From Lachnospiraceae bacterium GAM79 (GTDB lineage: Bacteria; Bacillota; Clostridia; Lachnospirales; Lachnospiraceae), in the NCBI GenBank assembly GCA_020735665.1, contig CP085928.1, positions 2,092,501-2,156,500 on the forward strand: a stretch of 64,000 nucleotides of DNA, given 5' to 3'. The notes under the pieces are model-generated. The model made no database searches and was not told the DNA's origin. It saw nothing but the letters and a program-made list of their open reading frames with translations. The position numbers were made by a program, and so were the translations under genes. Shown piece after piece: positions 9,679 to 19,214 of this stretch (positions are counted from its first letter, which is position 1; each line of letters starts with the position of its first letter).

Positions 9679-11028
9679 TTATTGTCCAAGCAGTCTGACT
9701 GCCTTAACAGGTGTTCTGTAGTTATATACCGATGTCTTGATACCGGTTGCTTCTGTACTTGCATGTACTACCATGCCGCCACCTGTGTAGATCGCCACAT
9801 GTCCGATATCTCCTTCTGAACCATAGAACAACAGGTCACCCGGTTCCAGTTCTGAAAGACTTACTTCTGTTCCGTAATAAGACTGAGCTGTTGCGGAATG
9901 TGGAAGTGAAATTCCAAAGTGTGCATATACTGATAATGTAAATCCTGAACAGTCAGCACCGTTTGTAAGGCTTGTACCACCATATACATAAGGGTTACCG
10001 ACAAACTGTAATGCATAATTTGCAAGATCAACACCGGTCGATCCACTGGATGGTACAGGATCCGGAGTAGATGGAGCCTCTGTTGTAGGAGCTTCCGTCG
10101 CAGGTGCTTCTGTTGAAGGAGCCTCTGTCGTCTGTGAGCTTGAACTGCTGCCGTTGTCTGATGACTGACCGTCACCTGAGCTGTTGTTCTGAGCTGCCTG
10201 CTGCTGTCTCTGTCTCTCTGCCTCTGCTTCTTCCTGTTTTCTCTTTGCTTCTTCCTCTGCTGCTATTCTTGCAGCTTCTGCTTCCTCTACTGTTACAGCC
10301 TTTACCGTATTGTAGGATATCTCAACGTAATCGGAACTTACATATCCGCTTACACTGTCATCGATCTGGAGCTGTGTCCATCCGTCTGACTGACTTAACA
10401 CTTCATATGTCTGTCCGCCGGGAATCTGGGTTACGCAATCACTGTCACCATCTGCCTGCTCACGAACATTCAAGGTCTCTGTTGTTATGGTAGCAAGCTT
10501 GCTGCAATGTTCTTCCGCATATGCTCCTGCATCATCACCGAACACCAGATAATCATTCTTTATGTATCCCTCGCAGTTACCGGATGCGATTTTCGTCCAT
10601 GTATCACCTTTTTCTTTTACAAGAGCAATTCCGTTTGCTGCAAGTGTTCCAACCAGCTCGCCATCTTCACTTGCGGTTGCTCTGATATTTACAGAATCGG
10701 AAACTGTTGTAAGGCAACGATCCTGAAACTGCGGATACTTACATGTCACTTCTTCCGCCTGTGCAGATACTGTTTTATCCTTTTTTGTTGTCTTCTTGCT
10801 ATTCTTCTTATCAGCTGTCTCTGTCGTTGTCTGTTCTTCTGTCTTCGCAGATATTGTATCCTCTGTTGTATCCAACTGAACAGATTCTACATAACGATCA
10901 AGAACGGACGAGATACCGATATTGGAATCATCATAAACACTGTTTGCTTTTATCACACCAAATGCTGTCGTTGCTGCCAGACTTACGGTCATAACTGCAA
11001 CTGAAATTCTTCTGGTTGTCTTCGACAT
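9679..11028 (-). CDS. Secreted SH3-domain NlpC/P60 peptidoglycan hydrolase
   Basis: A 449-residue exported cell-wall endopeptidase. The N-terminus has a signal or membrane-spanning segment (ISVAVMTVSLAATTAFGVI). Two bacterial SH3 domains follow (SVNIRATASEDGELVG and TLNVREQADGDSDCV). Next come an Ala/Glu/Gln coiled-coil-like stretch and a Thr/Glu/Ala/Pro linker of TEAP repeats. The C-terminal NlpC/P60 domain has the catalytic Cys in ADCSGF and the His in DIGHVAIYTGG. The start at 11028 follows GGGAGGTAATAAA. It probably cleaves stem peptides during cell separation. It has its own consensus promoter and terminator. Confidence 0.92.
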   Translation of the reverse strand: MSKTTRRISVAVMTVSLAATTAFGVIKANSVYDDSNIGISSVLDRYVESVQLDTTEDTISAKTEEQTTTETADKKNSKKTTKKDKTVSAQAEEVTCKYPQFQDRCLTTVSDSVNIRATASEDGELVGTLAANGIALVKEKGDTWTKIASGNCEGYIKNDYLVFGDDAGAYAEEHCSKLATITTETLNVREQADGDSDCVTQIPGGQTYEVLSQSDGWTQLQIDDSVSGYVSSDYVEISYNTVKAVTVEEAEAARIAAEEEAKRKQEEAEAERQRQQQAAQNNSSGDGQSSDNGSSSSSQTTEAPSTEAPATEAPTTEAPSTPDPVPSSGSTGVDLANYALQFVGNPYVYGGTSLTNGADCSGFTLSVYAHFGISLPHSATAQSYYGTEVSLSELEPGDLLFYGSEGDIGHVAIYTGGGMVVHASTEATGIKTSVYNYRTPVKAVRLLGQ

Positions 11029-11095
11029 TTTATTACCTCCCATACAAATGCCATGTTGCCAAACATTTGTTACGAAAATGTTACATTTCTGGTTC

Positions 11096-11124
11096 ATTAT
11101 AGCAACATTACTAATGCTTGTCAA
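11096..11124 (-). promoter_or_regulatory. Consensus sigma-A promoter of the NlpC/P60 gene
   Basis: Minus strand TTGACA (11119-11124), exactly 17 bases, then TATAAT (11096-11101): a perfect match to both consensus hexamers, 68 bases before the start codon. Confidence 0.85.
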
Positions 11125-11189
11125 CATGGCAATTCATGGATTTTATACGTTTTCCCTTAATTTCTTAAAATTTAAGATTTGTTACAGAG

Positions 11190-12926
11190 CTATGAAACAA
11201 CTACTCCGTCTTTTGCTTTTACCGTAACAATTGCTCCGGTTTTCAGAATCTGTGTTGCATTTTTCGCTCCTATAATAACCGGGATATCCCTGCTTAAACC
11301 AACAATTGCTGCATGCGAATTCTTTCCGTCCTTCTCACATACGATCGCTGAAGCAGTTTTTAACTGCTCCATGATATTATTGCTGGTTTCTTTCATAACG
11401 ATAATATCACCGGAATTGTAGTTTTTTATTAATTCTTCCTCTGAATCAGCTACACACAAGGGGGCACATACAGATTTTTCGTTTACAGAAACTCCCTTAA
11501 CCAGAATGTGTCCAACTACATGTACTTTGATCAGGTTGGTTGTTCCGGTAACGCCAAGCGGAACCCCCGCAGTAATAACAACGATTTCTCCATCCTTAAT
11601 ATAATGGTTTCTCTTAGCCGCCTCTACCGAATGCTCAAACAGATCATCAGTATTATTCTCCTCTGCGATCAGAAGTGGCTGAACACCCCATGAAAGGTTC
11701 AGCTGTCTGCAGACCTTCTCAACCGGTGAACATCCGATGATCGGGCATTTCGGTCTGTATTTGGAGATCATGCGGGCAGTTTTTCCGGATTTGGTTACAG
11801 TTACGATTGCCGCCGCACCAAGATCGATCGCAGTTGTGCAAGTCGCATGAGAAATAGCGCTGGTGATATCCGGATTCTGGATATTTCCTCTCTCATAAAA
11901 ACGTTTTGTATAATCAATATCTTCTTCTGCACGCTCTGCAATCTTGATCATGGTATGAAGTGCCTCTACCGGATACTTACCTGCTGCAGTCTCACCGGAA
12001 AGCATGATTGCACTTGTTCCGTCGTAGATCGCATTTGCAACGTCTGTCGCCTCTGCTCTCGTTGGTCTTGGATTCTTGATCATGGAATCAAGCATCTGTG
12101 TCGCTGTCACAACCTGTTTATCAGCATTGTATACTTTCTTAATGATCATCTTCTGGATAACAGGGACATCTTCTAACGGAATCTCAACACCCATATCGCC
12201 ACGGGCTACCATAATACCATCTGACACGCGGATGATCTCGTCGATATTCTCAACTCCCTGCATATTCTCAATTTTGGAAATGATATTGATATTATCGCAT
12301 CCATGCTCATCTAAGATCTTGCGGATCTCCAATACATCATCTGCAGTTCTTACAAAGGAAGCAGCAATGAAATCAAAATCATTTTCTATACCGAATATAA
12401 TGTCCGAGCGATCCTGGTCGCTGATATATGGCATAGACAGATTTACGCGTGGTACGTTTACCCCTTTGTGATTTGATACCGGTCCGCCATTTACCACACG
12501 ACAAACTATCTTACTCTCTGATACCTGTTCCACTGTCATCTCGATCAGTCCGTCATCGATAAGGATCGTATTACCCGGCTTTACGTCATTTACAAGGTTC
12601 TTATATGTGATCGAAACCATCTTCTCATCACCCTCTACCTCATCGGTTGTAAGTGTGAATGTCTGACCCGGTTTCAGTTCGATCTTTCCGTTTTTGAAAT
12701 CTTTAACACGAATTTCCGGTCCCTTTGTATCAAGCAGTGTTGCAACAGGAAGATTCAGTTCTGTTCTGAATTTCATAATACGTTCCATATTGCGTTTATG
12801 CTGTGCATGATCTCCATGTGAAAAGTTAAATCGAGCAACATTCATTCCCTCGATCATAAGCCGTCTTAAAATATCATCATCATCCGTTGATGGTCCTAAT
12901 GTACATATAATTTTTGTTTTACGCAT
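11190..12926 (-). CDS. pyk: Pyruvate kinase with C-terminal PEP-utilising domain
   Basis: Converts phosphoenolpyruvate and ADP to pyruvate and ATP. The 578 residues start with KIICTLGPSTDD and carry ARFNFSHG, the catalytic-lysine signature SKIENMQGVENIDEI and MVARGDMGVEIP. About 100 extra residues at the C-terminus contain NSHAAIVGLSRDIPVI, the PEP-utilising mobile domain found in Bacillus-type pyruvate kinases. AGGAGGCAGT precedes the ATG. The upstream membrane-protein gene ends only 44 bases away. Confidence 0.96.
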   Translation of the reverse strand: MRKTKIICTLGPSTDDDDILRRLMIEGMNVARFNFSHGDHAQHKRNMERIMKFRTELNLPVATLLDTKGPEIRVKDFKNGKIELKPGQTFTLTTDEVEGDEKMVSITYKNLVNDVKPGNTILIDDGLIEMTVEQVSESKIVCRVVNGGPVSNHKGVNVPRVNLSMPYISDQDRSDIIFGIENDFDFIAASFVRTADDVLEIRKILDEHGCDNINIISKIENMQGVENIDEIIRVSDGIMVARGDMGVEIPLEDVPVIQKMIIKKVYNADKQVVTATQMLDSMIKNPRPTRAEATDVANAIYDGTSAIMLSGETAAGKYPVEALHTMIKIAERAEEDIDYTKRFYERGNIQNPDITSAISHATCTTAIDLGAAAIVTVTKSGKTARMISKYRPKCPIIGCSPVEKVCRQLNLSWGVQPLLIAEENNTDDLFEHSVEAAKRNHYIKDGEIVVITAGVPLGVTGTTNLIKVHVVGHILVKGVSVNEKSVCAPLCVADSEEELIKNYNSGDIIVMKETSNNIMEQLKTASAIVCEKDGKNSHAAIVGLSRDIPVIIGAKNATQILKTGAIVTVKAKDGVVVS

Positions 12927-12970
12927 ACTGCCTCCTAATAGTTATTTTATAATATAATGAGAAACTGTTA

Positions 12971-13873
12971 TCAGTCTCCATAATAATCTTCATCCGGTAC
13001 ATGTTCTTCCTGCGCTCCTGTTTCCGGTTTCTCCGGTATCCGCAGGATCTGATCTGCATATAATTTAATTGCTGCTATCAAATAAACAAATGTTATGATC
13101 ACACACAGAATATACATAAATACAAACTGACCTTTTAATACATATCCGGCGATCAAAACAGCAGCCGCAAACCATGGGGTTCTGACAAGCGTTGATGCCT
13201 TTACAATATCTGAAAAACTGACCTCGTCACTTATACCAAATATTCGTTTTATTGCATTTATGATAAAGCCCCATATCAGAGTTGCAATATAATAAATAAA
13301 TATTAACAATACTGCCATCACAAGCGTAATACCTATCAGAAACGGTGTATCATAGCGTCTTGTAAACGTAAGCAGAATCTCTTTATCATATATATCCCTC
13401 TTCTCGATTGACCGGAGATGACTGTATACGCTGCTCCAGCTGATACGAGTAGGCGCATCATCACTGTATAAAAGAATCTCCTGATTCGATACAACAACCA
13501 TTGTTCTATAATGTCCCTCTTCCAACAGCTCATCGATCTCATCTGATTCTGTATCATAATCAGTAGAATCAATCCGGATATAAGCACCACCCGGTCGCTT
13601 CATCTCATACTTTTTCTTACAGTAAAAACCGTCCTGACTAACACTGAAATAAGCAATCCTGTCATCAATTGCATCTGCCAGTCGATTATATCCGATCTTT
13701 TTACTCACAGGAATATAGAAAACAACCATCGGCAGCAAAATACTGACACAAATAACCAGCACATGTATAGCAAACCAAGAGCTTTTCCTTCCTGTCTTTA
13801 TATATTCCGACGGACGAACCAGGCCTTTGAACATTCCGGCAACCGTCTTAAAAAAACCTACTTTTTCTTCCAT
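12971..13873 (-). CDS. DUF1189-like polytopic membrane protein
   Basis: A 300-residue protein with about four or five membrane segments: one near residues 33-55, and the rest in the C-terminal half (around 178-200, 240-258 and 262-282). The central soluble region (about 60-170) faces one side. The pattern, including an N-terminal FKTVAGMFKGLVRPSEYIK amphipathic stretch and a late cluster of helices, resembles DUF1189 proteins of Firmicutes, which have no established function. The family assignment is by pattern and moderate. Confidence 0.65.
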   Translation of the reverse strand: MEEKVGFFKTVAGMFKGLVRPSEYIKTGRKSSWFAIHVLVICVSILLPMVVFYIPVSKKIGYNRLADAIDDRIAYFSVSQDGFYCKKKYEMKRPGGAYIRIDSTDYDTESDEIDELLEEGHYRTMVVVSNQEILLYSDDAPTRISWSSVYSHLRSIEKRDIYDKEILLTFTRRYDTPFLIGITLVMAVLLIFIYYIATLIWGFIINAIKRIFGISDEVSFSDIVKASTLVRTPWFAAAVLIAGYVLKGQFVFMYILCVIITFVYLIAAIKLYADQILRIPEKPETGAQEEHVPDEDYYGD

Positions 13874-14198
13874 GTGTTTTTCCCTTCCGTATCAATTATT
13901 TTGTCGTTTTATTCCACAGATATTATAAGTATAACATCATCCGATCATCTTTTCACTAAAAAAATCCGTCTTTTGGGTAAATATTCAGTAAAGGCTCTTG
14001 ACATATGTTTTACAAACGCAGCTTTTCTTTATATTGTAAATCTTAAATCACGTCCATATATTGACTTTTGTATGTAAAAAAAATATTATGTTTCTGTATG
14101 TAAAAATACAAAAACGTCTTTTTTACAATAGCAAAGGATTTATTTTTACATATGCTTATAAAACATTTTCACTCAAAACAAATGGGAGGTTATTTATC
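13874..14198. other. Divergent intergenic region upstream of the GH25 gene
   Basis: A 325-base AT-rich gap between two divergent genes. A TTGACA lies at 13998-14003 and a TTTACA with TATTGT 17 bases later at 14009-14037, candidates for the rightward promoter but not convincing. A short word, TGTATGTAAAAA, occurs twice with variation near 14069-14106. No open frame longer than a few codons has an RBS. Confidence 0.35.
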
Positions 14199-16826
14199 TT
14201 GAAAAAACTAGTCACAACCATCCTGTGCGGTATGCTTACCGGCCTTGCAGCATTCTCTATGCCAAAAAATGCCGGACATGTATCCGCACAGACAGCTTAT
14301 ACCTATCAATCACAATCCGGCGTTTCCGCTTCCGGCAGCCATACGGACTCATCTTATGAAGACGCAATCAACACTATGGTTGCAAACGGAACCTTTGATC
14401 GTTCGTCCCTGACGGATGCACAGGTTGCATATATCAATCAGAAATACGGCGAAGATCCTGAGGCATTCAGCGAACTGCAGAAACAGTCAGATTATAACAG
14501 CAGTCCATCTCTCGCAGCCATCAACACCGGCAGTTATTCCCATGACAGCCAGTTCGACGGCTACGATGTGATCGATGGTATCGACATCTCCAGATGGCAA
14601 GGAAAAATTGACTGGAAAAAAGTAAAAGCAGATGGTGTCAAATTTGCGATCATCCGTGTAGCGCTTCGCACAACAGAATCCGGTGTACTGGAAGCAGATG
14701 CATTATATAAGGAAAACTTACAAGGTGCTATCGACGCGGGTCTGGATGTAGGCGTCTATATCTACTCACAGGCAATCAGCACAGCGGAAGCCAAAGCGGA
14801 AGCTGACTTTACAATGAACCTGCTCAAGGGTTATGACATCAACCTTCCTATTGTTATGGATTTTGAATATTATACAGGCAACACCGGCAGACTTGCACGC
14901 GCACATCTAAGTGTTGCTCAGGCAACAACGATCTGCAATGCTTTCTGTAAAGAGGTGGAAAGCAAGAATTATACCGCTATGGTATATGCCAACAAATCCT
15001 TACTTACAAATGATGTGAATTCAAATGCGATCGCAAAGAACTACCAGATCTGGCTCGCCCAGTATCCGGGATGGGACAGTGCGACCGGAAGCATTCATGC
15101 ATCATTTGATGGTAAGTACTCCTACTGGCAGTACACATCTTCCGGTTCCGTCGATGGAATCGCAGGCAGAGTCGATATGAACTTCCGTTATGTCAAGAAA
15201 CCTGCCGCTGTCAAGAACCTGACAAGAAAGACCGCCAGCATGTTAAGTATAACTTTGAAATGGAATAAGGTTCCATATGCTTACGGCTATCAGATCTATC
15301 GTTTGAATAAAGAAACCGGAAAGTATGAGAAGATCGGCAAAACAACCGGTGCCTCAAAGACGACCTACATCGACAAGGATCTCGAGATCAATACTTTATA
15401 CAGTTATCAGGTCCGCGCTTATTATAAGTTGAAGGATGGCAACTATTATGGTGCATATTCCACTCCGGTACATGCAACCACACAGAAAAAGACAGTTACA
15501 AATGCAGCTGTATCCAAAAAGGCAGAGACATCCCTCACAATAACATGGGACGCGCAGACAGAAGTCAGCGGCTACCGGATCTCCAGATTGAATGCGTCAA
15601 CCGGAAAATATGAAACCGCTGCCTATGTAGAGGGCGCTTCTTCAAACACATGGAAAGACACAGATCTTAACTGTGGTACTTCTTATTCATATAAGGTTCG
15701 TGCCTACTATGTAGAAGACGGCAAAAAAGCTTATTTTGATTACTCAAATGTCGCAACAGGAAACACAAAACCGGGCAAGGTATCCGATGTAACGGTATCT
15801 GCAACAAAGAATTCCGCTACAATCCGCTGGAATCCACAGGTAAATGTATCCGGCTATAAGATCTATGTGAAAAACGATGCAAATAAATGGTCACATCTCA
15901 AAACGATCAAGAACAAAAATACAACATCCTTCACACACACAGGTTTAACCGGCAATAAAGAATATACTTATTCCGTCATTGCTTACTATACAAAGAGCGG
16001 CAAAAATACAAACACCGATCGTTCCGATTCCGTAACAGTACTGACCAAACCGGCAGCTGTTAAGAATTTCAAAGCCGAAACCATCAAGGCTGACACCGTG
16101 AAGCTGACATGGAAGAAGGAAAGCAATATCGACGGCTACCGTCTGTATGTAAAAGAAGATGTAGCCGGTTCTTCATGGACAAAGATCGCAACGATCACAT
16201 CTGCAAAAACTACAACATTTACACAGAGTGGTCTTACATCCAATAACGGCTATAAGTTCCAGATCAAATCATACAGGAAATATAACGGCAAGACGTACAC
16301 CGGTGAAAGTGTTACAACATCCGCAAAGGTAATTCCCCAAAAGGTAACAAATGTAAAGGTTAAGAGCTATGGCTCCAAACAACTCCTGTCATGGGAACCT
16401 ATCAAAGGTGTGAATGGCTACTACATTTATCGTTATGATACTAAAGCAAAGAAATATAAGAAGATCAAAACGATCAACAATGGAACCCAGTTCATCTACT
16501 GTATAAATGCAAAGGCATCATCCAAATATAAATATCATGTTACTGCATTTAACAAGATCGGAAAAACTGTATATAAAGGAAAGCGTTCCGCTGCCGCTTC
16601 AACTGTAAAAACAACTCAGAAGGTTAAAGTTGCATGCGGTGTATTAAATGTAAGAAAGGGTGCAAATACAAGCAGCAAGATCCTGACAACCGTTACAAAC
16701 GGCAAAACGCTCACTGTAAAGGGCATCCGCACAAGCCGCGGCACAAACTGGTATAAAGTTTCCTTTAAAAAGGGACGCAAAAGCTACACCGGCTATGTAT
16801 CCGCAGACTATGTAAACCTTAAATAA
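14199..16826 (+). CDS. Secreted GH25 lysozyme with Fn3 repeats and SH3 domain
   Basis: A predicted extracellular muramidase of 875 residues. The start is taken as the TTG at 14199 because GGGAGG lies 9 bases upstream and it begins a classical signal peptide (KKLVTTILCGMLTGLAAFS). The GH25 domain spans about residues 123-325, with DGIDISRWQGKIDW, the catalytic DFE in IVMDFEYYTG, and a QYTSSGSVDGI C-terminal strand. Five fibronectin type III-like modules follow (about 330-790), each with a GYxIY motif. A C-terminal bacterial SH3 domain (VLNVRKGANTSSKIL) probably binds the wall. It ends exactly at the left arm of a large palindrome. Confidence 0.92.
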   Translation: MKKLVTTILCGMLTGLAAFSMPKNAGHVSAQTAYTYQSQSGVSASGSHTDSSYEDAINTMVANGTFDRSSLTDAQVAYINQKYGEDPEAFSELQKQSDYNSSPSLAAINTGSYSHDSQFDGYDVIDGIDISRWQGKIDWKKVKADGVKFAIIRVALRTTESGVLEADALYKENLQGAIDAGLDVGVYIYSQAISTAEAKAEADFTMNLLKGYDINLPIVMDFEYYTGNTGRLARAHLSVAQATTICNAFCKEVESKNYTAMVYANKSLLTNDVNSNAIAKNYQIWLAQYPGWDSATGSIHASFDGKYSYWQYTSSGSVDGIAGRVDMNFRYVKKPAAVKNLTRKTASMLSITLKWNKVPYAYGYQIYRLNKETGKYEKIGKTTGASKTTYIDKDLEINTLYSYQVRAYYKLKDGNYYGAYSTPVHATTQKKTVTNAAVSKKAETSLTITWDAQTEVSGYRISRLNASTGKYETAAYVEGASSNTWKDTDLNCGTSYSYKVRAYYVEDGKKAYFDYSNVATGNTKPGKVSDVTVSATKNSATIRWNPQVNVSGYKIYVKNDANKWSHLKTIKNKNTTSFTHTGLTGNKEYTYSVIAYYTKSGKNTNTDRSDSVTVLTKPAAVKNFKAETIKADTVKLTWKKESNIDGYRLYVKEDVAGSSWTKIATITSAKTTTFTQSGLTSNNGYKFQIKSYRKYNGKTYTGESVTTSAKVIPQKVTNVKVKSYGSKQLLSWEPIKGVNGYYIYRYDTKAKKYKKIKTINNGTQFIYCINAKASSKYKYHVTAFNKIGKTVYKGKRSAAASTVKTTQKVKVACGVLNVRKGANTSSKILTTVTNGKTLTVKGIRTSRGTNWYKVSFKKGRKSYTGYVSADYVNLK

Positions 16827-17045
16827 GCAATTCAACTAATAAGTAAACATACAGTATAGTATATAAAAAAGATGTCATTACTATTATGAAGCAAGCCTTA
16901 TCCGAGGCTGGTACTTAAGCAGCGTATTTTGCTGCTTTATGTACCACTGCACGAGGATTAGAACGGAAGTGTCTTGCGTAATAATATGTAATAGCATCTT
17001 TTTTATTTTAATTTATAATATATATTTACTTATTAGTTGAATTGC
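16827..17045. repeat. 219-nt foldback element between convergent genes
   Basis: Perfect 21-bp inverted repeats occupy 16827-16847 and 17025-17045. Further nested stems are AAAAAAGATG (16865-16874) with 16995-17004, ATTAC/GTAAT, TATTAT/ATAATA, GCAAG (16891-16895) with CTTGC (16973-16977), GGTAC/GTACC and AAGCAGC/GCTGCTT (16917-16923, 16931-16937). The whole segment can fold as one long hairpin with an asymmetric internal loop. The left arm starts at the first base after the GH25 stop. The right arm contains the last six codons and stop of the response-regulator gene. It may end both convergent transcripts, or be a structured RNA or inserted element. Confidence 0.85.
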
Positions 17046-17742
17046 CTAATGAAAAGGTATAGCCGATTCCGCGGACAGTCTGAATGTAGACCGCATCCTC
17101 TTCCAGCTTATCGCGCAGACGTTTGATATAAACAGACAAGGTATTATCATCTACGAATGCTTCATCTACATCCCATAGCCGTTCAATCAGCTGTTTTCTG
17201 GTAAGTACTTGATCCGCATGTGTCACCAGTTCTTTTAATAAACGGAATTCGCTCGGTGTACAGTCTACATTTCGTTCTTTCTGATAAATCTTATAAAGCC
17301 TGTTATCAAGTCTTGTATGTCCGAATATAATGTCCGCTTCCGTTTCTTCCTTCTTTTCTTTTGTATCGGAATTATATTTCTGCCGACGCAAGATAACTGC
17401 AATCCTTGTCAGAAGTTCTTTTACGCGATAAGGCTTTGCAATATAATCATCTGCCCCAAGTTCCAACCCCTGTACCAGATTCACCTCATCAGAAACCGCC
17501 GTCAGGAATATGACAGGAACATAATTATCATGTTCTCTTATATATCGGCAAAAATCATAGCCATTTCCATCCGGAAGCATCACGTCTAATAATACAAGAT
17601 CAATGTCCGGCTGTAACAGTGCTTTCGCTTCTGCCAGATTCGAGGCTTTCACGACTTCGTAATTTTCAGTTTTTAATGTATATTCTGTTCCCATTGCAAG
17701 TGCAAAATCATCTTCCACCAACAAAATCTTTTCATTTGCCAT
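17026..17742 (-). CDS. OmpR/PhoB-family response regulator (no adjacent kinase)
   Basis: A 238-residue DNA-binding regulator: receiver domain (residues 1-120) with phosphoacceptor D53 (LLLDVMLPDG) and K in DDYIAKPYR, then a winged-helix effector (about 135-232; DNTLSVYIKRLRDKLEEDAVYIQTVRGIGYTF). No sensor kinase is adjacent, which is unusual. Downstream is the foldback element, whose right arm supplies the last residues GNSTNK and the stop. Upstream, 14 bases away, a small membrane protein precedes it in the same operon. Confidence 0.92.
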   Translation of the reverse strand: MANEKILLVEDDFALAMGTEYTLKTENYEVVKASNLAEAKALLQPDIDLVLLDVMLPDGNGYDFCRYIREHDNYVPVIFLTAVSDEVNLVQGLELGADDYIAKPYRVKELLTRIAVILRRQKYNSDTKEKKEETEADIIFGHTRLDNRLYKIYQKERNVDCTPSEFRLLKELVTHADQVLTRKQLIERLWDVDEAFVDDNTLSVYIKRLRDKLEEDAVYIQTVRGIGYTFSLGNSTNK

Positions 17743-17756
17743 CTCTCATACCTCAA

Positions 17757-18272
17757 TTATTTATCAAGTGCAAAGAAGCATACCGCACTCACCAGACTGA
17801 TCATAACGCCCGCTGCCAATAGATAAAATCCTGCTCCGTATCCGGCAGATCCTGTATAACCGCTTTCGTGCATACTCTCTGTAGTGTCGTTCAATATTTC
17901 ACGAATTGCCCGGATCGTCTGATGGTGTCTTATAATAAATAATCCAACACCCGAAGCTACAACAGGAATAAACATATTCAGATTAAATATATTCCATGTA
18001 TCATGGTCTCCTGCAAAATAGATCAATATCAATACAATTCCGGCAATTCCCGCAAGTAAAATAAAATATGGCACAACACGCGTAAAAAAGTTGATTTCTC
18101 CCATACCGCTATATTGTGTTGCCAGCTTTTTCAGATTCAATAAAGGATACCCCTGCTTCAAAGTTTCTACATCCTGTATCGTAAAACGATATCTGAAATA
18201 CGGAAAAAAACCGGACAAAAGTATACAGATCATGCCAACCAGATACATCCGGCTGAACTTATTTACCTTCAT
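17757..18272 (-). CDS. Four-helix membrane protein of unknown function
   Basis: A 171-residue protein with hydrophobic helices near residues 9-26, 66-88, 99-116 and 147-168, and an outside or inside loop at 30-62. No recognised family motif is visible. It sits between the MaoC-like gene (19 bases) and the response regulator (14 bases), so the three are probably co-transcribed. It could be the sensory partner of the orphan regulator, but that is speculation from position only. Confidence 0.7.
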   Translation of the reverse strand: MKVNKFSRMYLVGMICILLSGFFPYFRYRFTIQDVETLKQGYPLLNLKKLATQYSGMGEINFFTRVVPYFILLAGIAGIVLILIYFAGDHDTWNIFNLNMFIPVVASGVGLFIIRHHQTIRAIREILNDTTESMHESGYTGSAGYGAGFYLLAAGVMISLVSAVCFFALDK

Positions 18273-18291
18273 ACACCCTCCATGTCAGATA

Positions 18292-18867
18292 TTATTTGAT
18301 ACGGAATGTTGCCTTCACATATCCATCTGCAAACAATACATAATCCCTGCCATCATATGCCCATTTCAGTTCTTCTTCTGCATATGATGGTTCCACAAAC
18401 TTCACATCGATTCTCGCCACATCATCTGCCTTTACAGCGGCGGTACGAAGGAGAAGCATCCCCTGTACAACCGGATGGTCGGTCAGATGAATCTTGTTTT
18501 GATCACCCGTCTCCTTACTGAAGCTGTAAACCTCTTCTTTTGAAAATGTATGAAAATCCTCTGCATTATCATAAGAAGCCGCTTCCACTCGTTTCAACTC
18601 TTTCTCTTTATCAGATGGTTTTACCAGAGTTACCGTAAATTTCTCTACAGGTGACTCTACACCATCCACATAACCAAGGATCGGAAGAATATACATAAAT
18701 GCATTCTCCTTTACGGCTCCGAATTCGTAGCGGATGCTGCCTGCCTGTCCTGCCTGCTCCTTCTCTGCCATATATGATATCTTCCCGATAAATGCTCCCT
18801 GATAAGTGGAGGCATCCATCTCTGTCATCTTCGTGCCAATCGCCATCATTCTGTCATAAATATTCAT
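18292..18867 (-). CDS. MaoC-like hotdog-fold protein
   Basis: A 191-residue protein whose central segment YSFSKETGDQNKIHLTDHP followed by VVQGMLLL resembles the hydratase signature of MaoC-like (R)-enoyl-CoA hydratases (usually GDxNPIH...PIVHGM). The N-terminal half lacks obvious motifs. If active it would hydrate enoyl-thioesters, but substitutions around the catalytic histidine leave activity uncertain. It is first in a putative operon with a membrane protein and a response regulator. Confidence 0.6.
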   Translation of the reverse strand: MNIYDRMMAIGTKMTEMDASTYQGAFIGKISYMAEKEQAGQAGSIRYEFGAVKENAFMYILPILGYVDGVESPVEKFTVTLVKPSDKEKELKRVEAASYDNAEDFHTFSKEEVYSFSKETGDQNKIHLTDHPVVQGMLLLRTAAVKADDVARIDVKFVEPSYAEEELKWAYDGRDYVLFADGYVKATFRIK

Positions 18868-19003
18868 GTTGTACCTCTTTCTTCTTAAAACAAATTATTT
18901 GTCCGTAAATCCTTTATGCCGGATCTTATTTTCATTCTTTTTTATAATATAATTTTCTTCTCGAAAATTCAACAACCGCAGTTAAATCTTACATCCCGAC
19001 ACT

Positions 19004-19206
19004 GTTTCGTCCCACCGGCCGACTGAATCCTCTGTATATAGACATTAGCAATATTTTCGTTATGAATTGTACTTTGCCAGCGAATGCGGGTGCATGTCCG
19101 AGCCAAAGGCGAGTTTGCACTGAAGCATGAGCGGATCAGGCAAGTGCAATGCATAGAAAATATGCGAGTCTAATACAGAGTATTCAGTCGGCCGGTGGGA
19201 CGAAAC
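19004..19206. repeat. Palindromic element copy 1 (bioB 3' side)
   Basis: Arms of about 40 nt (19004-19043 and 19168-19206) are reverse complements with about three differences. They enclose a 124-nt core (19044-19167) almost identical to the core of the element at 20386-20650. Core hallmarks are AGCAATATTTTCGTTATGAA, CAGCGAATGCGGGTGCATGT, GGCGAGTTTGCAC and AATATGCGA. The internal stem TTGTACTTTGCC/GGCAAGTGCAA has base changes compensated in the other copy. It ends 8 bases from the bioB stop, so it may act as its terminator. It contains no credible coding sequence. Confidence 0.9.
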
Positions 19207-19214
19207 AATATCGA

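Noticed and set aside
10104-10994. Long leucine/cysteine-rich frames opposite the NlpC/P60 gene
   Set aside because: They are shadows of the SH3 and linker regions with no RBS or promoter.
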